Assembly (NCBI RefSeq): GCF_026340255.1
Contig: NZ_JAPEPJ010000003.1
Coordinates: 372,001 to 436,000, forward strand
Length of the DNA: 64,000 bases
Source: Streptomyces sp. NBC_01408
GTDB lineage: Bacteria > Actinomycetota > Actinomycetes > Streptomycetales > Streptomycetaceae
Direction: 5' to 3'
The notes beneath the pieces were generated by a model. It searched no databases. It was given only the letters and a program-made list of their open reading frames with translations, and was not told the origin of the DNA. This document shows positions 25,813 through 34,733 of this stretch, piece after piece. The position numbers were made by a program, and so were the translations under genes. Position 1 is the first letter of the stretch, and each line of letters opens with the position of its first letter.

Positions 25813-27945
25813 ATGGCGACACTGGGAATCCACAAGGACTTCCTCCTGGAGTTCGCCAAGTTGGAGAAGCCCGTCCAGAAGCGGGTCCACGAGGTCTTCG
25901 ACAAGTTCCGCGAGCACCGCCATGCCGGGCTTCACCTGGAAAAACTGGAGAACCCCCGTGACTCCCGGATCCGCACCATCCGCGTCGGCAAGTTCATGCG
26001 CGGCGTCGTTCTCGCACCGGACTCCGGAGACAGTTTCCTTCTCCTGAAGGTCATGGCGCACGACGACGCCATCGCCTGGGCATTGAGTCATCGGGCGACA
26101 GTGAACTCTGCGACCCAGGGCATCGAACTGCGCGACGACATCGCCTTGGAGCAAGCCACCGCCGACGTGCACCATGCCCCGACCGCGGCGGAAAGCCGGC
26201 TCTTCGCCGATGTCGCGGACAAGGAACTGACACGTCTCGGCATCGACCCCGATCTGCTCCCGCTCGTGCGGAACCTCAGCACCGAGGCTCATCTCGACGC
26301 ACTCCGCAAGATCCTTCCCGAGCAGCAGTACGACGTGCTCGCCGGCCTGGCCGCGGGGCTCACCCCGGAGGACGTCTGGCGCGAGTCCGTGGCCGTGCAC
26401 GCCGAGCACGCCGCCGCCACCGAGGCGCGGCAGACCCCGGCCGAGGACGAACTCGCCGCCGCCATGGCCCGCTCGCAGGGGCGCATCGCCCTGCTCTCCG
26501 GGCCCGAAGAGCTGCTGGACATCCTGTCCCGCCCGTTCGACGCGTGGCGGGTCTTCCTGCACCCCAGTCAGCGGCGCATCGCCTACCACCCCTCCTACAA
26601 CGGGCCTGCCCGGGTGACCGGGGGCCCCGGGACGGGCAAGACCGTGGTCGCCCTGCACCGCGCTCTTCATCTGGCGCAACAGTTGCCGGACGACGCGCCC
26701 GACGAATCGGTGCTGCTCACGACGTTCACCAGGAATCTCGCAGCCGATCTGCGCCACGGACTTGAACTGCTCATCCCGGACGAGGCGTTGCGCGCGAAGA
26801 TCCGTGTCGTCAATGTCGACGCCCTCGCGAACCAGCTCGTACGCGAGGACCGAGGCGGCCCGCTGACCATTCTGACCAGCCAGAAGGAGATCAACTCCCG
26901 CTGGAACGCCCTCGCCCGCAGACTCGGGCTCGACTACAGCGACGTCTTCCTCGACCAGGAATGGCGACAGGTCGTCCTGGCCCAGGACCTGCGCTCGCCC
27001 GAGGCCTACCTCAAAGCGTCACGCAGCGGCCGGGGCACCGCGCTGAGCCCGCTGCGGCGCGCCCAGGTCTGGCGTGCCGTCGAAGGGTTCGCACGGGAAC
27101 TGCGCCAAGCCGGGGAATGGACCTTCCTCCAGGTGTGCGCCGAGGCCGCCCGGCTGCTGGAGCCGCGTACCGACCGCCCCTTCCGCCACGTGGTGATCGA
27201 CGAAGCCCAGGACCTCCACCCGGCACAGTGGCGCTTGCTGCGGGCGTCGGTCGCCCCCGGGCCCGACGATCTGTTCATTGCCGGAGACACACACCAACGC
27301 ATCTATGGCAACAAGGTGTCACTGCGCAGCCTCGGCGTGAACGTGAGCGGCAGATCCCACCGGCTGCGCATCAACTACCGCACCACACACGAGATCCTGC
27401 AGTGGTCGGCCTCCCTACTTAGCGGAGAGAGGCTGGATGACATGGACGGCGGGACCGAATCGCTGACGGGATACCGGTCCGTACTGAACGGCGGGAACCC
27501 CGAGCTGAGGGCATCGGCCGACCGGGCCGAAGAGATCGCGGACCTCACGTCGCGCATCGCCCAGTGGGTGAACGACGGTGTGGAACCGAGCGAGATCGGG
27601 GTGGCCGTTCGCTACCTGCAACTGGGCAAGGAGATCGCGCACGCGCTGGAACAAGCCGACCTGCCCGTTCGTCTCCTCGGCACCGCTCAGGCGTCCGGCG
27701 ACGGCGTCTGCATCGGAACCATGCACCGTATGAAGGGACTGGAGTTCCGTTGCGTCGCTGTCGCCGGTGTGAGCGACAGCGTCGTCCCTCTGGCATCGGC
27801 TCTGACACCCGCGGAAGTGGACGCTCAGCAGCACCGGGAAGACCTGCTCGGCGAGTTGAGCCTCCTTTTCGTCGCCTGCACTCGCGCACGTGAGGTCCTG
27901 CGGGTCTCCTGGCACGGCGTACCGAGCCCGTTCCTTGCACCGTGA
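25813..27945 (+). CDS. SF1 (UvrD/Rep-like) helicase with RelE-like N-terminal domain
   Basis: The 710-residue protein begins with about 90 residues resembling a RelE/ParE toxin fold (FLLEFAKLEKPVQKRVHEVF, then LENPRDSRIRTIRVGKFMRG). The rest is an SF1 helicase: Walker A GGPGTGKT (about 269-276), DEAQDLHPAQW (about 462-472), GDTHQRIYG (about 490), and a C-terminal GTMHRMKGLEF and VACTRARE of motifs V and VI. Such fusions recur in actinobacterial accessory regions, and whether the toxin part is active is unknown. It is divergent from the GmrSD-like gene across 102 bp. The next direct repeat starts 225 bp past its stop. Confidence 0.82.
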   Translation: MATLGIHKDFLLEFAKLEKPVQKRVHEVFDKFREHRHAGLHLEKLENPRDSRIRTIRVGKFMRGVVLAPDSGDSFLLLKVMAHDDAIAWALSHRATVNSATQGIELRDDIALEQATADVHHAPTAAESRLFADVADKELTRLGIDPDLLPLVRNLSTEAHLDALRKILPEQQYDVLAGLAAGLTPEDVWRESVAVHAEHAAATEARQTPAEDELAAAMARSQGRIALLSGPEELLDILSRPFDAWRVFLHPSQRRIAYHPSYNGPARVTGGPGTGKTVVALHRALHLAQQLPDDAPDESVLLTTFTRNLAADLRHGLELLIPDEALRAKIRVVNVDALANQLVREDRGGPLTILTSQKEINSRWNALARRLGLDYSDVFLDQEWRQVVLAQDLRSPEAYLKASRSGRGTALSPLRRAQVWRAVEGFARELRQAGEWTFLQVCAEAARLLEPRTDRPFRHVVIDEAQDLHPAQWRLLRASVAPGPDDLFIAGDTHQRIYGNKVSLRSLGVNVSGRSHRLRINYRTTHEILQWSASLLSGERLDDMDGGTESLTGYRSVLNGGNPELRASADRAEEIADLTSRIAQWVNDGVEPSEIGVAVRYLQLGKEIAHALEQADLPVRLLGTAQASGDGVCIGTMHRMKGLEFRCVAVAGVSDSVVPLASALTPAEVDAQQHREDLLGELSLLFVACTRAREVLRVSWHGVPSPFLAP

Positions 27946-28170
27946 CGCGGACCTCGGTGTGCGCCGGGCGCGGGTACCGGCCCGAGGAGGGCCGCTGGGA
28001 CGCCGCGGCAGCAGGTGGTCGCGAACCAGCTGTCCTTTGGACCTCGACGAGGGATACGCCGAGTGATGCAGGTCAGCCGCCCTTCGGCAGGCTCTCGTAT
28101 GAGTAGGTGCACCGGACCTGGCCGTCCGCCGCCGGGCCGAGGCATGCCTGCCGAGGAACGCTCCTTGAAA

Positions 28171-28335
28171 CCGCAGGTCAGGCGCCCTTGGCGACCGGCT
28201 CCAGGATCGCCACACACTCCACGTGGTGCGTCGTCAGAAACAGATCCAACCAAAACAGGTGGAAGAAAACTGCAGGTCAGAGCCTTGCGATCCCGGCTTC
28301 GTGACTGAGTGGTGTGCGTTATGGGCGCTGCGCGC
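28171..28335. repeat. Direct repeat copy A: attachment-site-like repeat (attL candidate)
   Basis: Positions 28171-28335 align without gaps to 48452-48616, with an offset of 20281. Positions 28230-28248 are identical (GTCGTCAGAAACAGATCCA) and so are 13 bases shortly after. The left part on the minus strand (28178-28246) encodes DLFLTTHHVECVAILEP plus five residues and a stop, the C-terminus of a RumA/TrmA-like RNA methyltransferase without the rest of the gene. The right part (to GTGTGCGTTATGGGCGCTG) is a shared arm. This layout fits the chromosome-element junction of an element integrating into the 3' end of that gene. Confidence 0.7.
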
Positions 28336-28605
28336 GGAATCGCGAGCTGGTTCGCTGCTCGCGACCGACCGGGATGCCGTCCAGCTCTGTCGGCCACCCC
28401 GTGGTTTCGAACTCGGCTGTCTCGGTGGAATCCGCGGGTCCGCTGAGGGGGAGGAGACGGGCGGTGCCACAGACACGCAGGTCGAACTCGTCTCCTACTG
28501 AACGGGGCTGAGGCCCGGGGCGGAGATCCGGACGGCGACCGTCCCGCCGTCGTCCAGGCGCAGGCAGGCACTGCGTCATGGACGTAGTCCCTCTCGGCGG
28601 CTCGG

Positions 28606-28741
28606 ACACCACCGCTGGACCATCGAGCGCATCATGACCCGGCCTGCCTGCTGTCGCCGCCTCCACGAACGCCAAGCCGAGCATTCCCTTGCCTTCACCA
28701 GCATCGCCTGCCACTCTCATCTGCCAGCGCTGACTCACTAA
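28606..28741 (+). pseudogene. C-terminal remnant of an IS transposase
   Basis: One frame encodes HRWTIERIMTRPACCRRLHE and then AEHSLAFTSIAC before a TAA at 28739-28741. This is the end of an IS5/IS4-like DDE transposase (RWxVER, then a RRLxxRxE-like pattern). No N-terminal part is seen in the upstream 270 bp, so it is a fragment. The IS5-family element at 28742 abuts it. The rest of 27946-28741 apart from repeat copy A shows no gene that I trust. Confidence 0.45.
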
Positions 28742-29609
28742 AGACCGTGTCCTATGTGGTGAGGCGGACGAGTCGCTTGTAGCAGCAGAGTGCTGCGGCG
28801 AGGCCGAGGAAGGCCAGGTAGTTGCGGGGGTGGCGCTCGTAACGGTGGTTGAGCCGGCGGTAGCCGGTCAGCCAGGACATGGTCCGCTCGATCACCCAAC
28901 GGCGCCGCCCGAGCCGTTCGGAGGACTCGATTCCCTTGCGTGCGATACGGACGCCGATCCGTTTACCGCGGAGCCATTTCCACAGTTCAGGAATGTCGTA
29001 GGCCTTGTCGGCGTGGAGACGCTGGGGCTTGAAGTGGCGGCCGCGGTGAGGGTCGTGTCTCGTTTGGTGGCCGAGCACCATGGGCTTCAGTGCCTGGCTG
29101 TCATGTGTGTTCGCGGCCGAGACGCCGACGAGGAGGGGCAGTCCGTTCGCGTCCGACAGGACGTGCATCTTGGAACCCGGCTTGCCCCGGTCCACGGGGC
29201 TCGGACCTGTGAGTTCGCCCCTCTTTTAGCCCTCACGTGTGCGGAGTCGAGGACCGCTCGGGAGAGGTCGAGGAGGCTCGCGTCCTCGAGCCGGTGCAGG
29301 ATCTCTTCATGCAGCCGGCCCCACACGCCGGCTCTCGACCAGATCAGGAACCGGCGGTGGGCTGTCGACTTCGATATCCCGAAGCAGGGCGGCAGAGCCC
29401 GCCAGGCGCAGCCGCTGACCAGGACGTAGGTGATCGCGGCGAACAGCGTCTCATCAGGCGTGTCCTGCGTCCCGCCGCCCTGCGGCCGCACCCTGGACGG
29501 TGGGATCAGCGGCTCCGCGATCTCCCACAGCCCGTCCGGCACAATCCAACTCCACGTACCCCGCCCCATGGACGACCCAACGACCGCCTCACCACATAGG
29601 ACACGGTCT
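28742..29609. mobile_element. IS5-family insertion sequence, 868 bp
   Basis: Terminal inverted repeats of 26 bp match perfectly. AGACCGTGTCCTATGTGGTG opens the left end at 28742 and its complement closes the right end at 29609. The element contains one transposase in two frames. Target duplication is probably TA (CACTA on the left, TAGCC on the right), the rule for the IS427 group, but the exact boundary is ambiguous by one or two bases. It appears structurally complete. Confidence 0.88.
28752..29569 (-). CDS. IS5-family transposase (two frames, -1 frameshift)
   Basis: The first frame starts at ATG 29569 (MGRGTWSWIVPDGLWEIAEP) and carries the N-terminal DUF4096-like part and the first catalytic Asp (AVLDSAHVRAKRG). 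The second frame ends at 28752 and carries SPVDRGKPGSKMHVLSDANG, ADKAYD and the ERTMSWLTGYRRLNHRYER signature with the catalytic Glu. A -1 slip near A4GAG4C (about 29210) joins them as KRGGELTGPSPVDRGK and gives 272 residues, the normal size. IS427-group elements use this type of programmed frameshift, so the gene is probably functional rather than broken. Confidence 0.85.
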
Positions 29610-30125
29610 AGCCACAGGATGCGCGTGATGCCGCGCCGCGAATACTTCTGGATCTGCAAGGTCTGCTGTCCGATTCCGGGACGGCAGCCAAACATGAGGG
29701 CGGCCCCGTCCCTCGACGACTGCCGGGAACCAGCCCGTCCCGTAGGTGGGTTGGGCGTCCGCGCTGGACCTCCGCGGTGAGGGGCGGGCCAGGCACCGCC
29801 GAAGCCGGCGAGCCGAACCCGGATCACATAGATCAACATACTGTCGCCGACGTGGTGGCTGTTCATGGGAAGAGAAGGCGGTTGGCAGGGGGGACCACAC
29901 TCGCCGCTAGACCTCATCGCGGCCCAGGGGGCGCTCGACTAGCGGGCCCCTGACGGGAGTGTGACGATATGAATGGGCCTCAGGGCAGATGCAGTTCAGT
30001 GCCAAGTGTTGCCCGCGCGGCAGATCAGCCGTAGTCGAGGGCGCTCTGGATGTCGGTGAGCGACGGGCACCTAGTGACTCAGGCGGCGCATTCAATCTGG
30101 TCAATTTTGAGGAGCTGAGTGCGAC
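29610..30125. other. Intergenic region upstream of the gasdermin gene
   Basis: No coding frame with plausible codon use was found in these 516 bp. GC falls toward the right, where the region reaches AATTTTGAGGAGCTGAGTGC just before the gasdermin ATG. The GAGGAG there is its likely ribosome site, and a promoter should lie within the last 150 bp. Confidence 0.5.
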
Positions 30126-30953
30126 ATGGTGTTCTGCAGCGACCGTGGATTGAAGTACTTGGCTGGCCTTGGCTACAACGCGGTACGTCACCCCGACGCA
30201 AAGCTGAGCCCGCTCGCTGTCATGGGAATTCGGGACCATTCCGGAGTTTGGCTAGGACAGCTGTCAGACCTTGTTACTGGATCGCAGGCTCTGTCGCCGA
30301 CGGTGCAACGGGGGATCGCGGCGGCGGACATCTCGGGACAGTCGAGCAGCAAGATCTCCTTCAAGATTGGACTCGAAGTTCTCGGCTCTTTCGTGGGGGC
30401 AATGGGGGGAACGTTGGGTGTGAGCGCCGGATACACAAACGCTCAAACGATGCAATTTGTATTCCGAGACGTCGCTAAGAATAGAGTATCGCCTGCACAG
30501 GTCTCGCAGTACATCGATGCAGGGGATGTTGTGACCGAGGATCCGCTGTTCCGTCCGTACTTTGAAGGCAATGGACGGCTGTACATCATCGTAGAGGTTG
30601 CCACGTCTAACAGCTTCACTGTCCGGTATGAGCGCAAGGACGAGACGGCTGCTCGTGTCGACCTCCCTGTGTTGCAGGAACTCGTTAGTGGCGCTGTTGA
30701 TATCAGTGCTGCCCGCGGCTTTGGTCATGAGGTAACTTACAACGGGAAAGTGCCACTGTCGTTCGCATTCAAGTGTTTCGAATTTGGGCTCCCGTACGGG
30801 CGACCAACCCTCATGGATGTCAAAGCCGGAGGCGTCGAGCTATCGGTGTCGGACGTACTAAGCGACGATGGGGAGGCGCCTGCGGGTTTTGGGAGCATCC
30901 TGACAAGCCAGGCAAACCCGTCGCTGCTAGATGTTGATTGGCGTGGTGAGTGA
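30126..30953 (+). CDS. Bacterial gasdermin (bGSDM)
   Basis: This 275-residue protein has the signature of bacterial gasdermins. A cysteine near the N-terminus (MVFCSD, Cys4) is the position palmitoylated in characterised bGSDMs. GYNAVRHPDAKLSPLAVMG follows (residues 16-34), then a glycine-rich GSFVGAMGGTLGVSAGYT (87-104), and LYIIVEVATSNSFTVRYE (152-169). The family forms very large membrane pores after a protease removes a short C-terminal inhibitory tail, killing the infected cell. Here the tail would be the last 25-35 residues, after the acidic SDDGEAPAG linker (246-254). The gene overlaps the downstream subtilisin-like protease gene. GC and codon use are lower than in the surroundings, which suggests recent transfer. 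Confidence 0.85.
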   Translation: MVFCSDRGLKYLAGLGYNAVRHPDAKLSPLAVMGIRDHSGVWLGQLSDLVTGSQALSPTVQRGIAAADISGQSSSKISFKIGLEVLGSFVGAMGGTLGVSAGYTNAQTMQFVFRDVAKNRVSPAQVSQYIDAGDVVTEDPLFRPYFEGNGRLYIIVEVATSNSFTVRYERKDETAARVDLPVLQELVSGAVDISAARGFGHEVTYNGKVPLSFAFKCFEFGLPYGRPTLMDVKAGGVELSVSDVLSDDGEAPAGFGSILTSQANPSLLDVDWRGE

Positions 30954-32559
30954 GGTGACATCCGACGCTGCCCGCAATCTTGATCCCAGCCTCAACCTCT
31001 CTCCTGCTGGTTTCGGAGCGGGCAGCTCGAGATTCCCGGACTTTGACGAGAACGGGCTTAGTGCTACGCCGTGGATTTTGCTGCCTCGGGCTGGCCTGCG
31101 GGCGGAGAAGGGGCCGACGCGGGATCTCCTTGAACAGATCCACTATCAGTGGGAGAAAGATGGGATCTCGTACTTCAGGCTGATATACACGGGCGAGCCG
31201 GAACAGCCGTATCTCGTGGAGTCCACTGATGAACCGGGAGACGCGGACCTCCAGGTCGTGGATTCAGGAATCCCCGAAGGGGCGACACTCGTCAAGGTAT
31301 CTCAAGCAGCCCGAAGATCTCTTCGCAGCCGTCCTGGGCCGCTAAGATTGGCTCCTAACTGTTACTACGCAACGGTGTCCTCGCGTCATGGAATAACACC
31401 CACGCCCGATGCCTCGAGTGTACGGATGCTCACGATCCGTGCCACCGATTACTTGACAGGTAATCCGATTGAAGGGGCCGAGATTGAACTGTTCTGTGAC
31501 GTCGTCCATAGAATCGGAGACCGTGGCATTACAGATACGGACGGGAAGGTGCTTCTGCGAGTAGCGGCTCTGCCGCAAACTGTGGAGCGCCTGTTTATGT
31601 ACCCGCCAAGTGCTGGTGGATACTGGGGAAGATACCTGGCGAATGTATCCATAGGGGCGACGCCGTATGGTGTGGACTTGCATCCTGTCGACGTAATGGT
31701 CGCCGACGGGGCCCGACATGCGTATGGATCCGGATCCAATCTGGGTTCCGGAGTGCGGATCGGAATCGTAGACCACGGAATCGACAGTCAAGCAGTGCCC
31801 GTCGCCGGCGGACGAAATTGTGTCGTAGGCGAGCCTGACGGTGACTACGGCGACGATGGAAGCGGGCACGGAACACACGTCGCGGGAATAATTGCGACCC
31901 GCCCCGGGGGGGCGGTAAGGGGCCTTGCACCCGACGCCGAAATTTATAGCTACCGTGTATTCGGTGACCGGGCCAGCAGTTACAGCGTCAGTAATGCAGT
32001 CGATCAGGCGCTGCAAGACGGTTGCCATCTGATCAACATGAGCATCGGTGGCCTTGCTTACGACACCGTACTGAAAGAGATGGACCGAGACGTCGCTGAG
32101 CGCGGAGCGATAATCATCGCAGCAGCTGGCAATGGCAATGGCGGGCCCGTGACTATTCCAGCAGCCCTCGACTATGCGCTTTCCGTAACGGCAATGGGTA
32201 GGGTTGGCACCTACCCACCAGGGTCGCTCGAAGACGCCTACATCGGCGCAGTGTCAGCTACGGATCCGAATGACTTCTTCGCGTCCTTCTCGAACTGCTC
32301 CCCGCCAAGTGTTGAGTTGATCGCACCTGGCGTCGGCATCGTTTCCGTCCTGCCTGGTGGGCGATACGGTCCACTGAACGGCACCTCGCAAGCCTGTGCT
32401 GTCGCGACCGCTGCTGCAGCGCGTGCACTCACCGGCATGCCGGTGCTCAGTGCTGCGCCGGACAAGGCACGAGCCATCGCGATGAAGAACTATCTGTTCG
32501 GAAGGGCGAACCCCATGGGTTTCGGCTTCCCCATCGAGGGCTACGGCCGGCTGGCGTAG
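30931..32559 (+). CDS. Subtilisin-like (S8) protease, predicted gasdermin activator
   Basis: The catalytic triad is complete: Asp281 in IGIVDHGID, His313 in SGHGTHVAGI, Ser486 in NGTSQACA, with the oxyanion Asn401 in AAAGNGNG. Length is 542 residues from ATG 30931; GTG starts at 30943, 30946 or 30955 are possible. There is no signal peptide, so it is cytoplasmic, unlike secreted subtilases. Residues about 165-245 resemble a carboxypeptidase-regulatory or Ig-like beta domain (RATDYLTGNPIEGAEIELFC), and 1-160 are unassigned. The N-terminal 260 residues are probably the sensing or inhibitory half. The frame overlaps the gasdermin stop by 23 bp, and a small third gene follows 9 bp later. Confidence 0.9.
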   Translation: MLIGVVSEVTSDAARNLDPSLNLSPAGFGAGSSRFPDFDENGLSATPWILLPRAGLRAEKGPTRDLLEQIHYQWEKDGISYFRLIYTGEPEQPYLVESTDEPGDADLQVVDSGIPEGATLVKVSQAARRSLRSRPGPLRLAPNCYYATVSSRHGITPTPDASSVRMLTIRATDYLTGNPIEGAEIELFCDVVHRIGDRGITDTDGKVLLRVAALPQTVERLFMYPPSAGGYWGRYLANVSIGATPYGVDLHPVDVMVADGARHAYGSGSNLGSGVRIGIVDHGIDSQAVPVAGGRNCVVGEPDGDYGDDGSGHGTHVAGIIATRPGGAVRGLAPDAEIYSYRVFGDRASSYSVSNAVDQALQDGCHLINMSIGGLAYDTVLKEMDRDVAERGAIIIAAAGNGNGGPVTIPAALDYALSVTAMGRVGTYPPGSLEDAYIGAVSATDPNDFFASFSNCSPPSVELIAPGVGIVSVLPGGRYGPLNGTSQACAVATAAAARALTGMPVLSAAPDKARAIAMKNYLFGRANPMGFGFPIEGYGRLA

Positions 32560-32568
32560 GGTGGGTCA

Positions 32569-32838
32569 ATGCGACTCGTCGTACGCCATCGCGGAGAGCA
32601 CTCTGTCACGGTCGATGACCTCCAGGCGATGCTCCCACCCACGGCCCGTCTAGTCGATCACCAGGTGCCGAACCTGTTCCTGATCGATTCAGACGAAGCC
32701 GAGTTGCGTGCGGCCCTCAAGCCACTCGATGAGTGGATCATTGCCCCTGAACAATTCGGTGACTCTGCTGGGGTCAGCGGAGTGAACCGATCATCCGTCC
32801 ACAAGGGTGGGGCACCGGGATTTCAAGGGTGCTCTTGA
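32569..32838 (+). CDS. Small protein in the gasdermin operon, possible protease regulator
   Basis: The 89-residue protein (MRLVVRHRGEHSVTVDDLQA, then LVDHQVPNLFLIDSDEAELR) starts 9 bp after the protease stop with a GGGTGGG five bases upstream of the ATG. The pattern of beta strand, helix, beta strand, helix over residues 1-60 is reminiscent of the I9 propeptide/inhibitor fold that folds and inhibits subtilases, but I cannot show homology. The C-terminal 25 residues look unstructured. The tight spacing says it belongs to the gasdermin operon. I infer a protease inhibitor, chaperone or sensor role. Confidence 0.7.
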   Translation: MRLVVRHRGEHSVTVDDLQAMLPPTARLVDHQVPNLFLIDSDEAELRAALKPLDEWIIAPEQFGDSAGVSGVNRSSVHKGGAPGFQGCS

Positions 32839-32929
32839 TCCGCACGATGAGGTCGTAACAGGATCTTGCCGAGATGTCCTGGTCGGTCGTGATCAGCGTG
32901 ACGATTCGGCCGTTCGGGATTGTGAGTAC

Positions 32930-33680
32930 TCGGCCGTGGATCGTGGACGGTGACTTGTGGGCGCTGCGCCCTGGCATATGAGGTCACCAGTGCGGCGGCC
33001 GGTAGCAGACGGGCTGGGCCTGGCGGGCGGGCATCCTGTACGTCCTCTGCAACGACATCGGCTGGCAACTCCTGTATCTGAGCTTGGGTTCGGCCCCGGA
33101 CAGCCCTGCTGGCGACGCCTCGAGCGGTGGCAGCAGATGGGGGGCTCGGACCAGCTGCACCGCATCATGCTGGTCGAACCGAACACGGCAGGTCGCCTCG
33201 ACTGGTCCAGGGTCTGCTTGGACGGCTCGGCCATCCGCGCGAAAAAGAGGAACCGACACCGGTCCGTCGCCGGTCGGCCAGTGGAAGACGGGCGGCAAGC
33301 ACCATCTGATCTGAGAGGGGCACGACACCCCGCTCAAGGTCATCACGGCCGCGGTGAACGTCAACGACGTCACTCAGACCCTCGACGTGACCGACGGATT
33401 CTGCCCGTTGCGGTCTGTCCCCGCAAGCATCCCGAGGCCCTGCTCGGGGGCAAGGGCTACGATTCCAACCCCGGCCGCGGCTGGCTGCGTAACGCCGGAT
33501 CCTGACCGTCATCTCCTGCGAGGGATCCCTGAACGCCGATGGCCTGGGCAAGCTCCGCTACGTCGCCGAGCATGCCTCGCTCTGGTCCACTCGCCGTCCG
33601 CTGGGAACGCCGCACTGAACTCGCAGTGCCTTCTTCTCCCTCGCGAGCTCTATGCCCGCCCGCACCTCTCCGGGGACCCC
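32930..33680 (+). pseudogene. Decayed IS5-family transposase
   Basis: Pieces of one transposase are scattered over three frames. An N-terminal VDGDLWALRP begins at about 32943, then CWRRLERWQQMGGSDQLHRI and LDGSAIRAKK, then a GRGKTGGKH-like DRGK equivalent near 33285. TPLKVITAAVNVNDVTQTLD, HPEALLGGKGYDSN and PLAVRWERRTELAV come near the end at about 33620. At least three frame changes are needed, so it is not translated as an enzyme. No clear inverted repeats were found. This fills the 940 bp between the gasdermin operon and the next gene. Confidence 0.75.
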
Positions 33681-33776
33681 TGCGGCTTGTGGTTGCGGGC
33701 CGGGCGTGTTGGAGGAAGCTGGAAGTACGGGGGTCGTCTCGAGTTGCCGGTCCTTGCCCCTCTATGGGAGGTCTTC

Positions 33777-34718
33777 ATGACCACGCTGCGGTTGGCCACT
33801 TTCAATGTGGAGAACCTCTTCGCGCGTTGGCGCTTCCAGGAGGGCGTGAATCCCGCGGATGCTAATACGCGGGGCTGGATAGTCGATCAGACCCATTTCG
33901 TCGAGCTGGGCCAGGAGGACAAGGCCATCACCGGAGCCGCGGTGGGTGAGATCGACGCGGACGTGCTCGCGCTCCAGGAAGTGGAGAACGTTGATACGCT
34001 CAAGCACTTTCGTGACCGCTCGCTCGGGCCCGGTAAGTATCCGTACGTGGCAGGGGTAGACGGAAACGACAACAGGCGGCTGATCGATGTGGCCGTCCTT
34101 TCCAAGCTCCCGATCACCCACATCCGCACCCATCAGCACCACTTGGACCCTGCCAACCCTACCCAGGGGCTGTTCTCCCGGGACTGTCTCGAAGTCGATG
34201 TGGAGGTCGGGACGGGTCTTTCGAAGAACACGGTGACGATCTACGTCAACCACTTCAAGTCGATGGAGGGTGGGCGGAGTCAGACTCGCGCGTTGCGGGA
34301 GCGGCAGTCTGCGAAGGTGATGGAGATCGTCACCGAACGCTTCGGTCAGAGCTCTCCGGGCGACAGTCCGTTCGTGATCCTGGGAGACCTCAACGACTAC
34401 ATGGAGACGAACGGGGACGGAAGCCCGGGCATCGACGAACTGGTCGGCTGGGATCAGGTGCAGAACGTCGTGACCCGGCTGCCAGAGGGAGACCAGTGGA
34501 CCCACTACTGGGCCACAGGCGACGAATACCGTCAGCTGGACTATCTGCTGCCGTCGGCATCGCTCGCCACCGCGACACAGACGACCCCCGAGATCTTCCG
34601 TATGGGTATGCCGCTGCGGGCGATTCGGTACAAGGGCCCCCGGTTCATGGGCGTCGGACTCGACAAGCCGAAGGCCTCTGACCACTGCCCGGTCATCTTC
34701 GATATCGAGGTCGGCTGA
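33777..34718 (+). CDS. Endonuclease/exonuclease/phosphatase (EEP) family protein
   Basis: The 313-residue protein has all core EEP motifs: ATFNVENLF (residues 7-15), LALQEVEN with the catalytic Glu (about 63-70), VNHFKS, ILGDLNDY with the Asp/Asn pair (about 201-208), LDYLL, and KASDHCPV with the final Asp-His (about 300-307). The fold covers metal-dependent DNases and phosphodiesterases, so the substrate is unknown. Start at ATG 33777 with GGGAGG six bases upstream. The gene is followed after 15 bp by a LOG/SLOG-like gene and the two probably form an operon. There is no signal peptide, so it is cytoplasmic. Confidence 0.85.
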   Translation: MTTLRLATFNVENLFARWRFQEGVNPADANTRGWIVDQTHFVELGQEDKAITGAAVGEIDADVLALQEVENVDTLKHFRDRSLGPGKYPYVAGVDGNDNRRLIDVAVLSKLPITHIRTHQHHLDPANPTQGLFSRDCLEVDVEVGTGLSKNTVTIYVNHFKSMEGGRSQTRALRERQSAKVMEIVTERFGQSSPGDSPFVILGDLNDYMETNGDGSPGIDELVGWDQVQNVVTRLPEGDQWTHYWATGDEYRQLDYLLPSASLATATQTTPEIFRMGMPLRAIRYKGPRFMGVGLDKPKASDHCPVIFDIEVG

Positions 34719-34733
34719 GGCGAGGTGGAAACG

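Noticed and set aside
28234..28476. 80-codon minus-strand frame ending in FSSTCFGWICF
   Set aside because: A similar ending appears at copy B in a different protein, because both simply read through the conserved repeat arm.
28319..28738. 139-codon minus-strand frame right of repeat A
   Set aside because: It overlaps the transposase remnant and the repeat arm, has no ribosome site and no recognisable fold.
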